From the NCBI GenBank assembly GCA_025736915.1, contig CP107049.1, forward strand, positions 682,001 through 746,000: DNA of 64,000 nt, in the 5' to 3' direction. The DNA is from Acinetobacter nosocomialis (lineage in GTDB: Bacteria > Pseudomonadota > Gammaproteobacteria > Pseudomonadales > Moraxellaceae). Shown in pieces: positions 46,813 through 56,103 of the stretch. Within the stretch, counting starts at the first letter, position 1, and the number at the start of each line of letters is the position of its first letter. The notes under the pieces were generated by a model. It was not told the DNA's origin. It did no database searches and worked only from the letters and a program-made list of their open reading frames with translations. The translations under genes and the position numbers were made by a program.

Positions 46813-47142
46813 ATGTCTTATCTTTATTTAGCAATTGCGATTGCTTGTGAAGTCATTGCAACTTCAGCTTTAAAAGCATCTCAAGGTTTTACTGTTCCTA
46901 TTCCATCCATTATTACAGTTGTGGGCTATGCGATCGCTTTTTATTTATTGTCCCTTACACTAAAAACGATTCCGATCGGAATTGCATATGCCATTTGGTC
47001 GGGTGCGGGTATTATTTTAATTTCTGCAATTGGCTGGATATTTTACAAACAACATTTAGACTTGGCGGCCTGTATTGGTCTTACTTTAATGATTGCAGGT
47101 ATTATCATTATTAATGTGTTTTCTAAAAATACCCATTTATAA
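46813..47142 (+). CDS. abeS: SMR-family multidrug efflux protein AbeS
   Basis: A 109-residue four-helix small multidrug resistance transporter. The essential glutamate is in IACEVIATSALK (about residue 13), followed by the characteristic GIAYAIWSGAGIILI helix. The sequence agrees with the chromosomal AbeS of A. baumannii as I know it. Such proteins act as antiparallel dimers exporting cationic biocides and dyes with proton exchange. It is monocistronic between two terminators. Confidence 0.93.
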   Translation: MSYLYLAIAIACEVIATSALKASQGFTVPIPSIITVVGYAIAFYLLSLTLKTIPIGIAYAIWSGAGIILISAIGWIFYKQHLDLAACIGLTLMIAGIIIINVFSKNTHL

Positions 47143-47159
47143 AATATAATTAAAAAGCA

Positions 47160-47207
47160 ACCGAGTAAGATGTAAATCCTTGTTTAAAAAATTTCACCTT
47201 ACTCGGT
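47160..47207 (-). terminator. Long-loop terminator of the hisJQMP-type operon
   Basis: A 10-bp stem ACCGAGTAAG / CTTACTCGGT enclosing a 28-nt loop. The minus-strand 3' side reads TTGCTTTTTAA, so it terminates the ABC importer genes; it also lies just after abeS. Confidence 0.75.
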
Positions 47208-47216
47208 ATGAACAGC

Positions 47217-47993
47217 TTATTTCAAACTGCCCGTCAAAAATTGCTTTAAACGCTCACTTTTCGGGTTATTGAGTACTTCATCAGGATGGCCTTGTTCCTC
47301 AATTTTTCCTTGATGCAAGAAAATCACTTGATTAGATACATGACGCGCGAAGCCCATTTCATGTGTCACCACAATCATGGTACGGCCTTCTTCAGCCAAA
47401 CTCTGCATAACCTTGAGCACTTCACCCACCAACTCTGGATCAAGTGCGCTGGTTGGTTCATCAAATAGCATCACTTCCGGCTCCATAGCCAAAGCACGAG
47501 CAATTGCTACACGTTGCTGCTGACCACCAGATAAAAATGCCGGATATTTATTCTCAACACTTTCAGGCAATCCAACTTTGCGTAAATATTTCCGTGCACA
47601 CTCTTCTGCTTCAGCACGCTTCACCCCAAGTACATGAATTGGCCCTTCAATGACATTTTCAAGCACTGTCATGTGTGACCATAAATTAAAGTGCTGAAAT
47701 ACCATCATCAGTTGAGTACGCATTTTTTGTAGTTGCTTTGGATCAACCACTTTTAAATTGCCTTTTTTATCAAAGACTGTGCGTAATTTTTCACCATTGA
47801 GTTTAATGGTGCCATTGCTCGGTTGTTCTAAAAAATTGATACAACGCAGCAAGGTGCTTTTACCTGAACCGGATGAACCAATAATACTAATTACATCGCC
47901 AGCATTTGCATCAAGTGATATCCCTTTTAGTACTTCATGATCGCCAAATGTTTTGTGTAAATCACGAATCACTAGTTTTGCAACGTGTTCCAT
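47217..47993 (-). CDS. hisP: Basic amino-acid ABC importer, ATPase
   Basis: A 258-residue nucleotide-binding subunit with Walker [10 protein letters not shown], signature LSGGQQQR, Walker [10 protein letters not shown] and the VVTHEMGFA switch. The HisP/ArtP/GlnQ type; the HisP call rests on the J-Q-M-P gene order. Last gene of the unit, 9 bp after hisM. Confidence 0.9.
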   Translation of the reverse strand: MEHVAKLVIRDLHKTFGDHEVLKGISLDANAGDVISIIGSSGSGKSTLLRCINFLEQPSNGTIKLNGEKLRTVFDKKGNLKVVDPKQLQKMRTQLMMVFQHFNLWSHMTVLENVIEGPIHVLGVKRAEAEECARKYLRKVGLPESVENKYPAFLSGGQQQRVAIARALAMEPEVMLFDEPTSALDPELVGEVLKVMQSLAEEGRTMIVVTHEMGFARHVSNQVIFLHQGKIEEQGHPDEVLNNPKSERLKQFLTGSLK

Positions 47994-48002
47994 TTATGTC
48001 TC

Positions 48003-48716
48003 CTAATGATTCGATGGCTTTAAAAATGCCAACCAACGTTTTTCCAACTTACGAAATATCCAAATCAAAATAAATGCCAACACTGCATATAACACCGCGG
48101 CAATCCCAAAAGCATTGAAAGTGTCATAAGTTGCCGCATTTACATCACGCGCAATTTTTAAAATATCTGGAACAGTTGCTGTAAATGCAATGGTTGTCGC
48201 ATGCAACATCAAAATGACTTCGTTACCATAAAACGGTAAAGCACGGCGTAACATCGACGGAATGATAATCCGTGTGTAGAGTTTCCATTTTGACATACCG
48301 AAAGCTTGTGCAGCTTCTATCTCGCCATGTGGAATAGAACGAATCGCTCCAGCAAAGATTTCAGTGGTATATGCACCTGTATTGAGCGCAAATGCCAAAA
48401 TGGTGCAATTTATGCCCTCTCTAAAGAATGCATCGAGCGTCTGATGTTCATGGACGTAATCAAAGCTGTAAATACCTGAATAAATAATCAGCAATTGGAT
48501 GTACAGTGGTGTGCCACGAAAAACGTAGGTAAACAACCAAACTGGACCACGCAACCAAAGATTTTCTGATACTCGTGCAAGTGATAAAGGCACAGCAAGC
48601 ACAAAGCCAATACCAATAGAAAGCACCAATAACCAAGCAGTCATCGCGACACCGGTCATTTGTAGGCCATCGGTCCAAAGGTATGCCTGCCAATATTGTT
48701 GAAGGATTTCAATCAT
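48003..48716 (-). CDS. hisM: Basic amino-acid ABC importer, permease M
   Basis: A 237-residue five-helix permease with the EAA loop (GEIEAAQAFGMSKWKLYTRI) and FTYVFRGTPLYIQLL, the HisM branch of the HAAT family. It starts inside the stop of hisQ (ATGA, 48713-48716), so it is translationally coupled. It forms the membrane channel with HisQ. Confidence 0.91.
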   Translation of the reverse strand: MIEILQQYWQAYLWTDGLQMTGVAMTAWLLVLSIGIGFVLAVPLSLARVSENLWLRGPVWLFTYVFRGTPLYIQLLIIYSGIYSFDYVHEHQTLDAFFREGINCTILAFALNTGAYTTEIFAGAIRSIPHGEIEAAQAFGMSKWKLYTRIIIPSMLRRALPFYGNEVILMLHATTIAFTATVPDILKIARDVNAATYDTFNAFGIAAVLYAVLAFILIWIFRKLEKRWLAFLKPSNH

Positions 48717-49402
48717 AATTGTCCCTTCCTTACACCAGCAGAATAACGACGTTCAAGCCACATTAAAATCAGGTTGGACACGGTGGTAATTGCCAAATAA
48801 ATGGCAGCAGCGACGATGCTGAAAAAGAACAGTTGCATGGTACTTCTACCCGCATCTTGTGTAATTTTTACAATATCAGTCAGGCCAATAATAGAAACCA
48901 GTGCGGTCGCCTTAATCAAAACTTGCCAGTTGTTACCAATGCCAGGCAGTGCAAAACGCATCATTTGAGGGAATAATACACGGTGAAAAACCTGCCATGG
49001 CGTCATCCCATAGGCCATTGCTGCTTCAATTTGACCCGTTGGAACCGATTGAAATGCACCACGAAAGGTCTCGGTAAAATATGCACCATAAATGAACGCT
49101 AAAGTAATCACACCAGCCACAAATGGGTTGATATCAATCTGGTCCATTTGCAGTGCTTCAGTAATTTGGTTTAGACCCAACTGCAAGCTATAAAATAACA
49201 GCAGCATAATCACTAAGTCAGGCACACTACGGATGAGCGTGGTATAGGCGGTCGCAATATAACGTAAAGCTTTAATATTAGAGAGTTTTGAACTCGCACC
49301 AATTAAGCCAATAATGACAGAAAGCAAGAGTGATAACAGCGCAAGCTGTATGGTCATCCATGTTCCGCTGAGAAGGAGTGGCCCATAGCCAGAAAAAGAC
49401 AT
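48713..49402 (-). CDS. hisQ: Basic amino-acid ABC importer, permease Q
   Basis: A 229-residue permease like Salmonella HisQ, with VIIGLIGASSKLS, YTTLIRSVPDLVIMLLLFY, and the EAA loop QIEAAMAYGMTPWQVF. It is downstream of hisJ by 91 bp containing a terminator-like hairpin, which would set a higher level of binding protein than permease. Overlaps hisM by 4 bp. Confidence 0.91.
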   Translation of the reverse strand: MSFSGYGPLLLSGTWMTIQLALLSLLLSVIIGLIGASSKLSNIKALRYIATAYTTLIRSVPDLVIMLLLFYSLQLGLNQITEALQMDQIDINPFVAGVITLAFIYGAYFTETFRGAFQSVPTGQIEAAMAYGMTPWQVFHRVLFPQMMRFALPGIGNNWQVLIKATALVSIIGLTDIVKITQDAGRSTMQLFFFSIVAAAIYLAITTVSNLILMWLERRYSAGVRKGQL

Positions 49403-49459
49403 GACTCATCTTCTCCTTAAAAACAATATCTAATATTGATGAGATGAGAATAGATTTAA

Positions 49460-49484
49460 AAATGTCGGCACTTAGCCGACATTT
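49460..49484 (-). terminator. Intercistronic attenuator between hisJ and hisQ
   Basis: AAATGTCGGC / GCCGACATTT, a perfect 10-bp stem with a 5-nt loop; the minus-strand 3' side continues TTAAATC, a modest T-run. It lies directly after the hisJ stop. Partial termination here would give more binding protein than transporter, a known pattern in such operons. Confidence 0.8.
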
Positions 49485-49493
49485 TTCACATCA

Positions 49494-50279
49494 TTAGTAA
49501 ATGCTAAAAGAGAAGTATTTTTTCTCGAGTTTCTTGTATGTGCCATCAGCAATGATTGCAGCCAAAGCTTTGTCAATATTCGCTTTCAAATCTGCATCTT
49601 CTTTGCGTAAACCAATAGCTGCGCCTACACCTAGTGTTTTGACATCAACCACATTGCCACCAGCAAAACTGAAGTTTTTACCTTTTGGTTGTTTTAAGAA
49701 AGCGCCATCAACCATGATTGCATCTTGTAAAGTTGCATCTAAACGACCAGACATCATATCTTGGTAAATCAAGTCTTGAGTTGGATAAGGAACTACACTC
49801 ACACCTTTTGGAGCCCAATAGGTTTTAGCATATGTTTCTTGAATTGTGCCCTGTTGTACCCCTACACGCTTACCTTTTAATGAAGTAGGTGTTGGCAATA
49901 ACGGTGAGCCTTTTTTTGCAACCATACGCGTTGGCGTATTGTAGATTTTGCTACTAAATAAAATTTGTTTTGCACGTTCATCAGTCACTGTCATTGATGA
50001 AAGAATGCCATCAAATTTTTTCGCTTTAAGTGCCGGAATCATTCCGTCAAAAGAGTTTTCAACCCAAACACACTTAGCTTTGAGTTTTGCACAAATGGCA
50101 TTACCCAAATCAACATCAAAACCAGTTAACTTGCCATCTGGTGTTTTATATTCAAATGGAGCATAAGACGACTCAGTACCAAAACGAATCACCTTCCAAT
50201 CCTTTGCTTGAACATTCGTTGCAACAGCAGCCAAAACTAAGGTTGTTGAAACGAACATTTTTTTCATAAAGCTTGCCAT
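49494..50279 (-). CDS. hisJ: Periplasmic basic amino-acid-binding protein
   Basis: A 261-residue secreted solute-binding protein. Signal peptide about residues 1-25 (KKMFVSTTLVLAAVATNVQA), then GTESSYAPFEYKTPDGKLTGFDVDLGNAI (broken here by its family role), the classic type II binding fold of HisJ/ArgT with ligand-binding arginine in TDERAKQILFSS. Start chosen at 50279, 10 nt after an AGGAG; an ATG four codons later has poorer spacing. It binds histidine, lysine/arginine or ornithine; which one is not readable. Confidence 0.9.
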   Translation of the reverse strand: MASFMKKMFVSTTLVLAAVATNVQAKDWKVIRFGTESSYAPFEYKTPDGKLTGFDVDLGNAICAKLKAKCVWVENSFDGMIPALKAKKFDGILSSMTVTDERAKQILFSSKIYNTPTRMVAKKGSPLLPTPTSLKGKRVGVQQGTIQETYAKTYWAPKGVSVVPYPTQDLIYQDMMSGRLDATLQDAIMVDGAFLKQPKGKNFSFAGGNVVDVKTLGVGAAIGLRKEDADLKANIDKALAAIIADGTYKKLEKKYFSFSIY

Positions 50280-50454
50280 CTTGAAGCTTCTCCTTAAAAT
50301 CCAAATAAGGTGATAAAAACTTGAGTAATTTCTAAATTACTCTTCTGCCGAAATAATTGCAATTTCTATACCAGTAAATTAAGGATTTATGAAGATATCA
50401 AAACAGCGGATCGTATTACCTCATTAAATGTTGAAAAATCACTCAAATTTTAAG

Positions 50455-51489
50455 TTAGTTTTTGAGTGTGTAAGCCTCTGCCATATTTTCATTTTGAACC
50501 AATGTCCGAATGGTGTATTCATGGTTATGTTCTTTGGCACTGGCAAATTCACATTTTTGATCTAATGACATTGAGCAACCACTCAGCAATGGACAACCTG
50601 CAAATAATTCGGCTACCCAATCTACAAATACACGGACTTTAGGCGATAAATGACGGTTTTGTAGATAAACAACTGATATTGGCATAGGTGCTGGCAACCA
50701 TTCAGTCAATACCTCCCTAAGCGCACCAGACTCTAAATGTTTTGCCACCATATAATATGGACACTGAATTAACCCAAAGCCCTGTACTGCCAAATCAATA
50801 TATGAATCACCATCATTGACAGAAACGCGCCCTTTCACACCAACGCTGTGTATTTCCCCATCAACCATAAAATCCCAGTCGATATTGCGTCCGGTACGAC
50901 TATTAAAGTAATGCACGACTTGGTGTTTTTGTAGATCATTAATAGTTTTTGGTTCGCCATGTTCCGCCAAGTAACGTGGTGCAGCAACCGTCACACACTG
51001 AATTGTTCCGATACGACGTGCCACCAAACTTGAATCTTTCAACTGACCAATACGAATGACACAATCCACCGCATCTTGCACCAGATCTACGGGGCGATCA
51101 CTCATTCCAATCACCAAATCAATATCAGGATATTTGGAATGAAAATCACACAGCATCGGAATCAGAATCAACCGCCCGATTGAAGCTTTAACATCAATGC
51201 GCAGTCGTCCTCGAGGTCCACGTTCTGAATCATGAAAAGTCGATTCAACATCTTCGACATCGGCTAAAATTCGTGTAGTACGTTCATAATAAACCGCACC
51301 ATCAGGTGTCAAACTGAGTTTACGGGTGGTTCGGTTTAATAAACGAACCTGTAAATGTTTTTCTAAACCCTGAATGGTTGTAGTCACAGAAGCACGCGGT
51401 AGGCCTAAACTGTCAGCCGCTAAACTGAAACTATTTGTTTCGACAACTTTGTTAAATACTTTCATGGCATGAAATAGATCCACACGCAC
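50455..51489 (-). CDS. adeL: LysR-type regulator AdeL
   Basis: A 344-residue LysR regulator: N-terminal winged helix (VDLFHAMKVFNKVVETNSF, then LGLPRASVTTTIQGLEKHL) and a substrate-binding-like effector domain. It is encoded divergently from adeFGH, 195 bp away, exactly the known arrangement of AdeL, the regulator of that pump; gain-of-function changes in adeL cause AdeFGH overexpression in A. baumannii. The intergenic region has a dyad that may be its operator. Confidence 0.93.
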   Translation of the reverse strand: MRVDLFHAMKVFNKVVETNSFSLAADSLGLPRASVTTTIQGLEKHLQVRLLNRTTRKLSLTPDGAVYYERTTRILADVEDVESTFHDSERGPRGRLRIDVKASIGRLILIPMLCDFHSKYPDIDLVIGMSDRPVDLVQDAVDCVIRIGQLKDSSLVARRIGTIQCVTVAAPRYLAEHGEPKTINDLQKHQVVHYFNSRTGRNIDWDFMVDGEIHSVGVKGRVSVNDGDSYIDLAVQGFGLIQCPYYMVAKHLESGALREVLTEWLPAPMPISVVYLQNRHLSPKVRVFVDWVAELFAGCPLLSGCSMSLDQKCEFASAKEHNHEYTIRTLVQNENMAEAYTLKN

Positions 51490-51542
51490 ACTCCTATCAA
51501 TTAATGCATTTTTTCATTCAAACACATCAATTGTTATAAAAA

Positions 51543-51581
51543 TACGAATAGTGTTATCGAATTTAATATATTTATTCGTAA
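51543..51581. promoter_or_regulatory. Candidate AdeL operator dyads
   Basis: TACGAAT (51543-51549 region), TTATCGAAT (51554-51562) and ATTCGTAA (51574-51581) form two overlapping inverted repeats, both sharing the right arm, upstream of TTGACA at 51582. The pattern fits a LysR site; the consensus is AT-rich and unproven. Confidence 0.5.
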
Positions 51582-51684
51582 TTGACAAACTTTTATGCTC
51601 CGTTCATCCCATAAACCCTGTTTCTCCCATACGGACCATAATTAAAAGTCTGAAAACAGGTATCCAAATAAGTAGGAGCACCTC

Positions 51685-52905
51685 ATGTCATTTTCCCGCA
51701 AACAGTTTGCGCTGTCTGCCATCTTTGTCGCCATTTTGGCAACGGGTGGCAGTTTTATGTTTTTACATGAAAATGCCGATGCAAAAGCTGCACCGACCAC
51801 AGCTCAACAAGCTGCTACTGTTGATATTTCTAATGTCATCAGCAAAACCATTACCGATTGGCAAGAATATTCCGGTCGCTTAGAAGCCATTGATCAAGTC
51901 GATATTCGGCCACAGGTTTCAGGTAAACTCATTTCCGTACACTTCAAAGATGGCAGTCTGGTTAGAAAAGGCGAATTACTTTTTACCATTGATCCGCGTC
52001 CTTTCGAAGCAGAACTCAATCGTGCCCAAGCTCAACTTGCTTCAGCTGAAGCACAAGTGACTTATACAGGTTCTAATCTTTCTCGTATTCAACGTTTAAT
52101 TCAAAGTAATGCTGTATCTCGTCAAGAGTTAGATCTAGCTGAAAATGATGCACGCTCAGCCAGTGCCAACCTGCAAGCCGCTAGAGCAGCCGTTCAATCT
52201 GCCCGTTTAAATCTTGAGTACACCCGCATTACTGCACCAGTCAGTGGTCGAATTTCTCGTGCCGAAGTGACTGTGGGCAACGTGGTCTCTGCGGGTAATG
52301 GAGCACAGGTTTTAACAAGTTTGGTGTCTGTATCTCGCCTCTACGCATCTTTCGATGTTGATGAACAAACTTACCTCAAATACATCAGTAATCAACGTAA
52401 TTCAGCACAAGTTCCTGTCTATATGGGACTTGCCAATGAAACTGGGTTTTCTCGTGAAGGAGTCATCAACTCAATCGACAATAACTTAAATACCACCTCA
52501 GGTACGATTCGTGTCCGCGCAACTTTCGACAATCCAAACGGAGTTTTATTACCGGGTTTATATGCTCGAATCCGTCTGGGTGGTGGTCAACCTCGTTCAG
52601 CAATTTTGATTAGTCCAACCGCGGTCGGGGTCGATCAAGATAAGCGTTTTGTTGTGGTAGTCGACGCTAAAAATCAGACCGCTTACCGTGAAGTAAAACT
52701 TGGCACACAACAAGATGGCTTGCAAATCGTAAATAGCGGATTACAAGCGGGTGACCGTATTGTTGTAAATGGTTTACAGCGGATTCGTCCGGGTGACCCT
52801 GTTACCCCGCATCTTGTTCCAATGCCAAATGCACAAATCACTGCGAGCAGCACTACTCCTCAACCTCAGCCAACAGAAAAAACATCAACTCCGGCAAAAG
52901 GTTAA
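51685..52905 (+). CDS. adeF: RND efflux membrane-fusion protein AdeF
   Basis: A 406-residue periplasmic adaptor. N-terminal membrane anchor (about residues 8-28), lipoyl motif IRPQVSGKLISVHFKDGS, a helical hairpin of about residues 95-165 (RAQAQLASAEAQVTYTGSNL), then the beta-barrel LNTTSGTIRVRATFDNPNG. The length and sequence agree with AdeF. It bridges AdeG and AdeH. A CDS of 6 bp spacing to adeG follows. Confidence 0.94.
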   Translation: MSFSRKQFALSAIFVAILATGGSFMFLHENADAKAAPTTAQQAATVDISNVISKTITDWQEYSGRLEAIDQVDIRPQVSGKLISVHFKDGSLVRKGELLFTIDPRPFEAELNRAQAQLASAEAQVTYTGSNLSRIQRLIQSNAVSRQELDLAENDARSASANLQAARAAVQSARLNLEYTRITAPVSGRISRAEVTVGNVVSAGNGAQVLTSLVSVSRLYASFDVDEQTYLKYISNQRNSAQVPVYMGLANETGFSREGVINSIDNNLNTTSGTIRVRATFDNPNGVLLPGLYARIRLGGGQPRSAILISPTAVGVDQDKRFVVVVDAKNQTAYREVKLGTQQDGLQIVNSGLQAGDRIVVNGLQRIRPGDPVTPHLVPMPNAQITASSTTPQPQPTEKTSTPAKG

Positions 52906-52911
52906 TCACAT

Positions 52912-55900
52912 ATGAATATTTCTAAATTTTTTATTGATCGGCCGATCTTTGCTGGTGTGTTATCAGTATTGATTCTACTTGCCGGTTTACTGTCGGTATT
53001 TAAATTACCTATTTCAGAATATCCGGAAGTTGTTCCACCATCTGTGGTGGTACGTGCTCAATATCCGGGTGCAAACCCGAAAGTAATTGCTGAAACTGTT
53101 GCTTCTCCGCTTGAAGAATCCATCAACGGCGTTGAAGACATGCTGTATATGCAATCTCAGGCAAACAGTGACGGTAACTTAACCATTACGGTGAACTTTA
53201 AGCTTGGTATTGACCCAGACAAAGCTCAGCAATTGGTTCAAAACCGTGTATCTCAGGCCATGCCTCGCTTACCTGAAGACGTACAGCGTTTAGGTGTCAC
53301 TACGTTAAAAAGCTCACCTACTTTAACTATGGTTGTACATCTGACTTCACCAGATAATCGCTATGACATGACCTACTTACGTAACTACGCGGTGCTCAAC
53401 GTAAAAGACCGTTTGGCACGCTTACAAGGTGTCGGTGAAGTTGGTTTATTTGGTTCGGGTGACTACGCAATGCGTGTATGGCTCGACCCACAAAAAGTAG
53501 CGCAACGTAATCTCACAGCAACTGAAATTGTGAGTGCAATCCGTGAACAAAACATTCAAGTTGCAGCAGGTACCATTGGTGCATCGCCAACAAATTCTCC
53601 TGTACAACTTTCAGTGAACGCTCAAGGGCGTTTAACGACTGAGCAAGAATTCTCAGATATCATTTTAAAAACTGCACCAGATGGCGCTGTCACTCGCTTA
53701 GGTGATGTTGCTCGTGTTGAACTTGCAGCTTCACAATATGGCTTACGTTCATTACTCGATAATAAACAAGCGGTCGCAATTCCAATTTTCCAAGCGCCGG
53801 GCGCTAATGCTTTGCAAGTTTCCGATCAAGTACGTGAAACGATGAAGGAGCTTTCAAAAGATTTCCCATCTTCAATTAAATACGACATTGTTTACGATCC
53901 GACTCAGTTCGTACGTGCCAGTATTAAAGCGGTTGTTCATACCTTGCTTGAAGCGATTGCACTGGTTGTTGTGGTTGTTATTTTATTCTTACAAACATGG
54001 CGTGCTTCAATCATTCCATTGCTTGCTGTACCAGTTTCAATTATTGGTACATTCGCACTCATGCTCGCTTTTGGTTACTCAATCAATGCGCTTTCTCTGT
54101 TCGGGATGGTACTCGCCATCGGGATTGTGGTCGATGACGCAATTGTCGTCGTCGAAAACGTCGAGAGGAATATTGAAGCTGGCTTAAATCCAAGGGAAGC
54201 GACTTACCGTGCCATGCGAGAAGTAAGCGGACCGATTATTGCGATTGCCTTAACGCTGGTTGCCGTGTTTGTTCCACTTGCCTTTATGACAGGCTTAACA
54301 GGGCAATTCTATAAACAATTTGCCATGACCATTGCCATTTCAACGGTCATTTCGGCATTTAACTCCCTTACTCTATCTCCTGCTTTGGCAGCGCTGTTAC
54401 TGAAAGGACATGATGCTAAACCGGATGCCTTAACACGTATTATGAATCGTGTATTCGGACGTTTCTTTGCACTGTTTAACCGTGTGTTTTCACGTGCTTC
54501 AGACCGTTATAGTCAAGGCGTCAGCCGTGTCATTTCCCATAAAGCTTCGGCAATGGGTGTCTATGCAGCACTCTTAGGTTTAACCGTTGGTATTTCCTAT
54601 ATTGTTCCAGGTGGTTTCGTTCCTGCGCAGGACAAACAATATTTAATTAGCTTTGCGCAGCTACCAAACGGCGCATCATTAGATCGTACCGAAGCGGTCA
54701 TTCGTAAAATGAGTGACACTGCACTTAAACAACCTGGCGTAGAAAGTGCAGTTGCCTTTCCTGGCCTATCAATTAACGGTTTCACCAATAGCTCAAGTGC
54801 CGGTATTGTCTTTGTGACTTTAAAGCCATTCGATGAACGCAAGGCAAAAGACTTATCTGCAAATGCAATTGCAGGTGCCCTAAACCAGAAATACTCAGCT
54901 ATTCAAGATGCTTATATTGCGGTTTTCCCCCCACCACCCGTGATGGGCTTAGGGACTATGGGCGGCTTTAAACTTCAACTTGAAGACCGAGGTGCCTTAG
55001 GCTATTCAGCCTTGAATGATGCTGCACAAAACTTTATGAAAGCAGCACAATCAGCTCCTGAACTTGGCCCAATGTTCTCAAGTTATCAAATTAACGTGCC
55101 TCAACTCAACGTAGATTTGGATCGTGTAAAAGCTAAACAGCAAGGTGTTGCTGTGACAGATGTTTTCAACACTATGCAGATTTATTTAGGTTCTCAGTAC
55201 GTTAACGACTTTAACCGCTTTGGACGTGTTTATCAGGTTCGTGCACAAGCCGATGCGCCTTTCCGTGCAAATCCTGAAGATATTTTGCAGCTTAAAACCC
55301 GTAACAGTGCTGGACAAATGGTTCCGTTATCTTCACTAGTGAATGTGACTCAAACTTATGGTCCAGAAATGGTGGTGCGTTATAACGGCTATACCTCAGC
55401 GGACATTAATGGTGGCCCTGCACCGGGTTATTCATCTAGCCAAGCAGAAGCTGCGGTTGAACGTATTGCTGCACAAACTCTACCGCGTGGTATCAAATTT
55501 GAATGGACAGATTTAACTTACCAAAAAATCTTGGCTGGTAATGCAGGACTCTGGGTATTCCCAATTAGCGTATTGCTCGTATTCTTGGTTTTAGCCGCTC
55601 AATATGAAAGTCTAACCTTACCTTTAGCTGTAATTTTAATTGTACCGATGGGAATTTTGGCGGCTCTGACAGGTGTTTGGCTCACCAGTGGAGATAACAA
55701 CATCTTTACCCAAATCGGTCTGATGGTACTGGTCGGGCTGGCCTGTAAAAATGCCATTTTGATTGTTGAATTTGCGAGGGAACTCGAAATGCAAGGTGCA
55801 ACTGCCTTTAAAGCAGCAGTTGAAGCAAGTCGTCTACGTTTACGCCCAATTTTAATGACTTCTATCGCATTCATTATGGGTGTAGTCCCACTGGTTACTT

Positions 55901-56091
55901 CAACTGGCGCAGGTTCTGAAATGCGTCATGCTATGGGTGTTGCAGTGTTCTTCGGAATGATCGGGGTAACTTTCTTTGGTTTATTCCTGACCCCTGCCTT
56001 TTACGTCCTGATTCGTACATTGAATAGCAAACATAAATTGCATTCGGCAGCAGTTCATGAAGCGCCTTTATCTACCCCACATGATCATTAA
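52912..56091 (+). CDS. adeG: RND efflux transporter AdeG
   Basis: A 1059-residue proton-driven resistance-nodulation-division pump. Twelve helices with two large periplasmic loops; the proton-relay aspartates are in GIVVDDAIVVVENVERN (TM4), and the lysine in VGLACKNAILIVEFARE (TM10). The N terminus SKFFIDRPIFAGVLSVLI and the full length match AdeG. It exports chloramphenicol, trimethoprim, clindamycin and fluoroquinolones when derepressed. adeF precedes by 6 bp and adeH follows by 12 bp. Confidence 0.95.
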   Translation: MNISKFFIDRPIFAGVLSVLILLAGLLSVFKLPISEYPEVVPPSVVVRAQYPGANPKVIAETVASPLEESINGVEDMLYMQSQANSDGNLTITVNFKLGIDPDKAQQLVQNRVSQAMPRLPEDVQRLGVTTLKSSPTLTMVVHLTSPDNRYDMTYLRNYAVLNVKDRLARLQGVGEVGLFGSGDYAMRVWLDPQKVAQRNLTATEIVSAIREQNIQVAAGTIGASPTNSPVQLSVNAQGRLTTEQEFSDIILKTAPDGAVTRLGDVARVELAASQYGLRSLLDNKQAVAIPIFQAPGANALQVSDQVRETMKELSKDFPSSIKYDIVYDPTQFVRASIKAVVHTLLEAIALVVVVVILFLQTWRASIIPLLAVPVSIIGTFALMLAFGYSINALSLFGMVLAIGIVVDDAIVVVENVERNIEAGLNPREATYRAMREVSGPIIAIALTLVAVFVPLAFMTGLTGQFYKQFAMTIAISTVISAFNSLTLSPALAALLLKGHDAKPDALTRIMNRVFGRFFALFNRVFSRASDRYSQGVSRVISHKASAMGVYAALLGLTVGISYIVPGGFVPAQDKQYLISFAQLPNGASLDRTEAVIRKMSDTALKQPGVESAVAFPGLSINGFTNSSSAGIVFVTLKPFDERKAKDLSANAIAGALNQKYSAIQDAYIAVFPPPPVMGLGTMGGFKLQLEDRGALGYSALNDAAQNFMKAAQSAPELGPMFSSYQINVPQLNVDLDRVKAKQQGVAVTDVFNTMQIYLGSQYVNDFNRFGRVYQVRAQADAPFRANPEDILQLKTRNSAGQMVPLSSLVNVTQTYGPEMVVRYNGYTSADINGGPAPGYSSSQAEAAVERIAAQTLPRGIKFEWTDLTYQKILAGNAGLWVFPISVLLVFLVLAAQYESLTLPLAVILIVPMGILAALTGVWLTSGDNNIFTQIGLMVLVGLACKNAILIVEFARELEMQGATAFKAAVEASRLRLRPILMTSIAFIMGVVPLVTSTGAGSEMRHAMGVAVFFGMIGVTFFGLFLTPAFYVLIRTLNSKHKLHSAAVHEAPLSTPHDH

Positions 56092-56103
56092 GGAGGACAT
56101 TTA

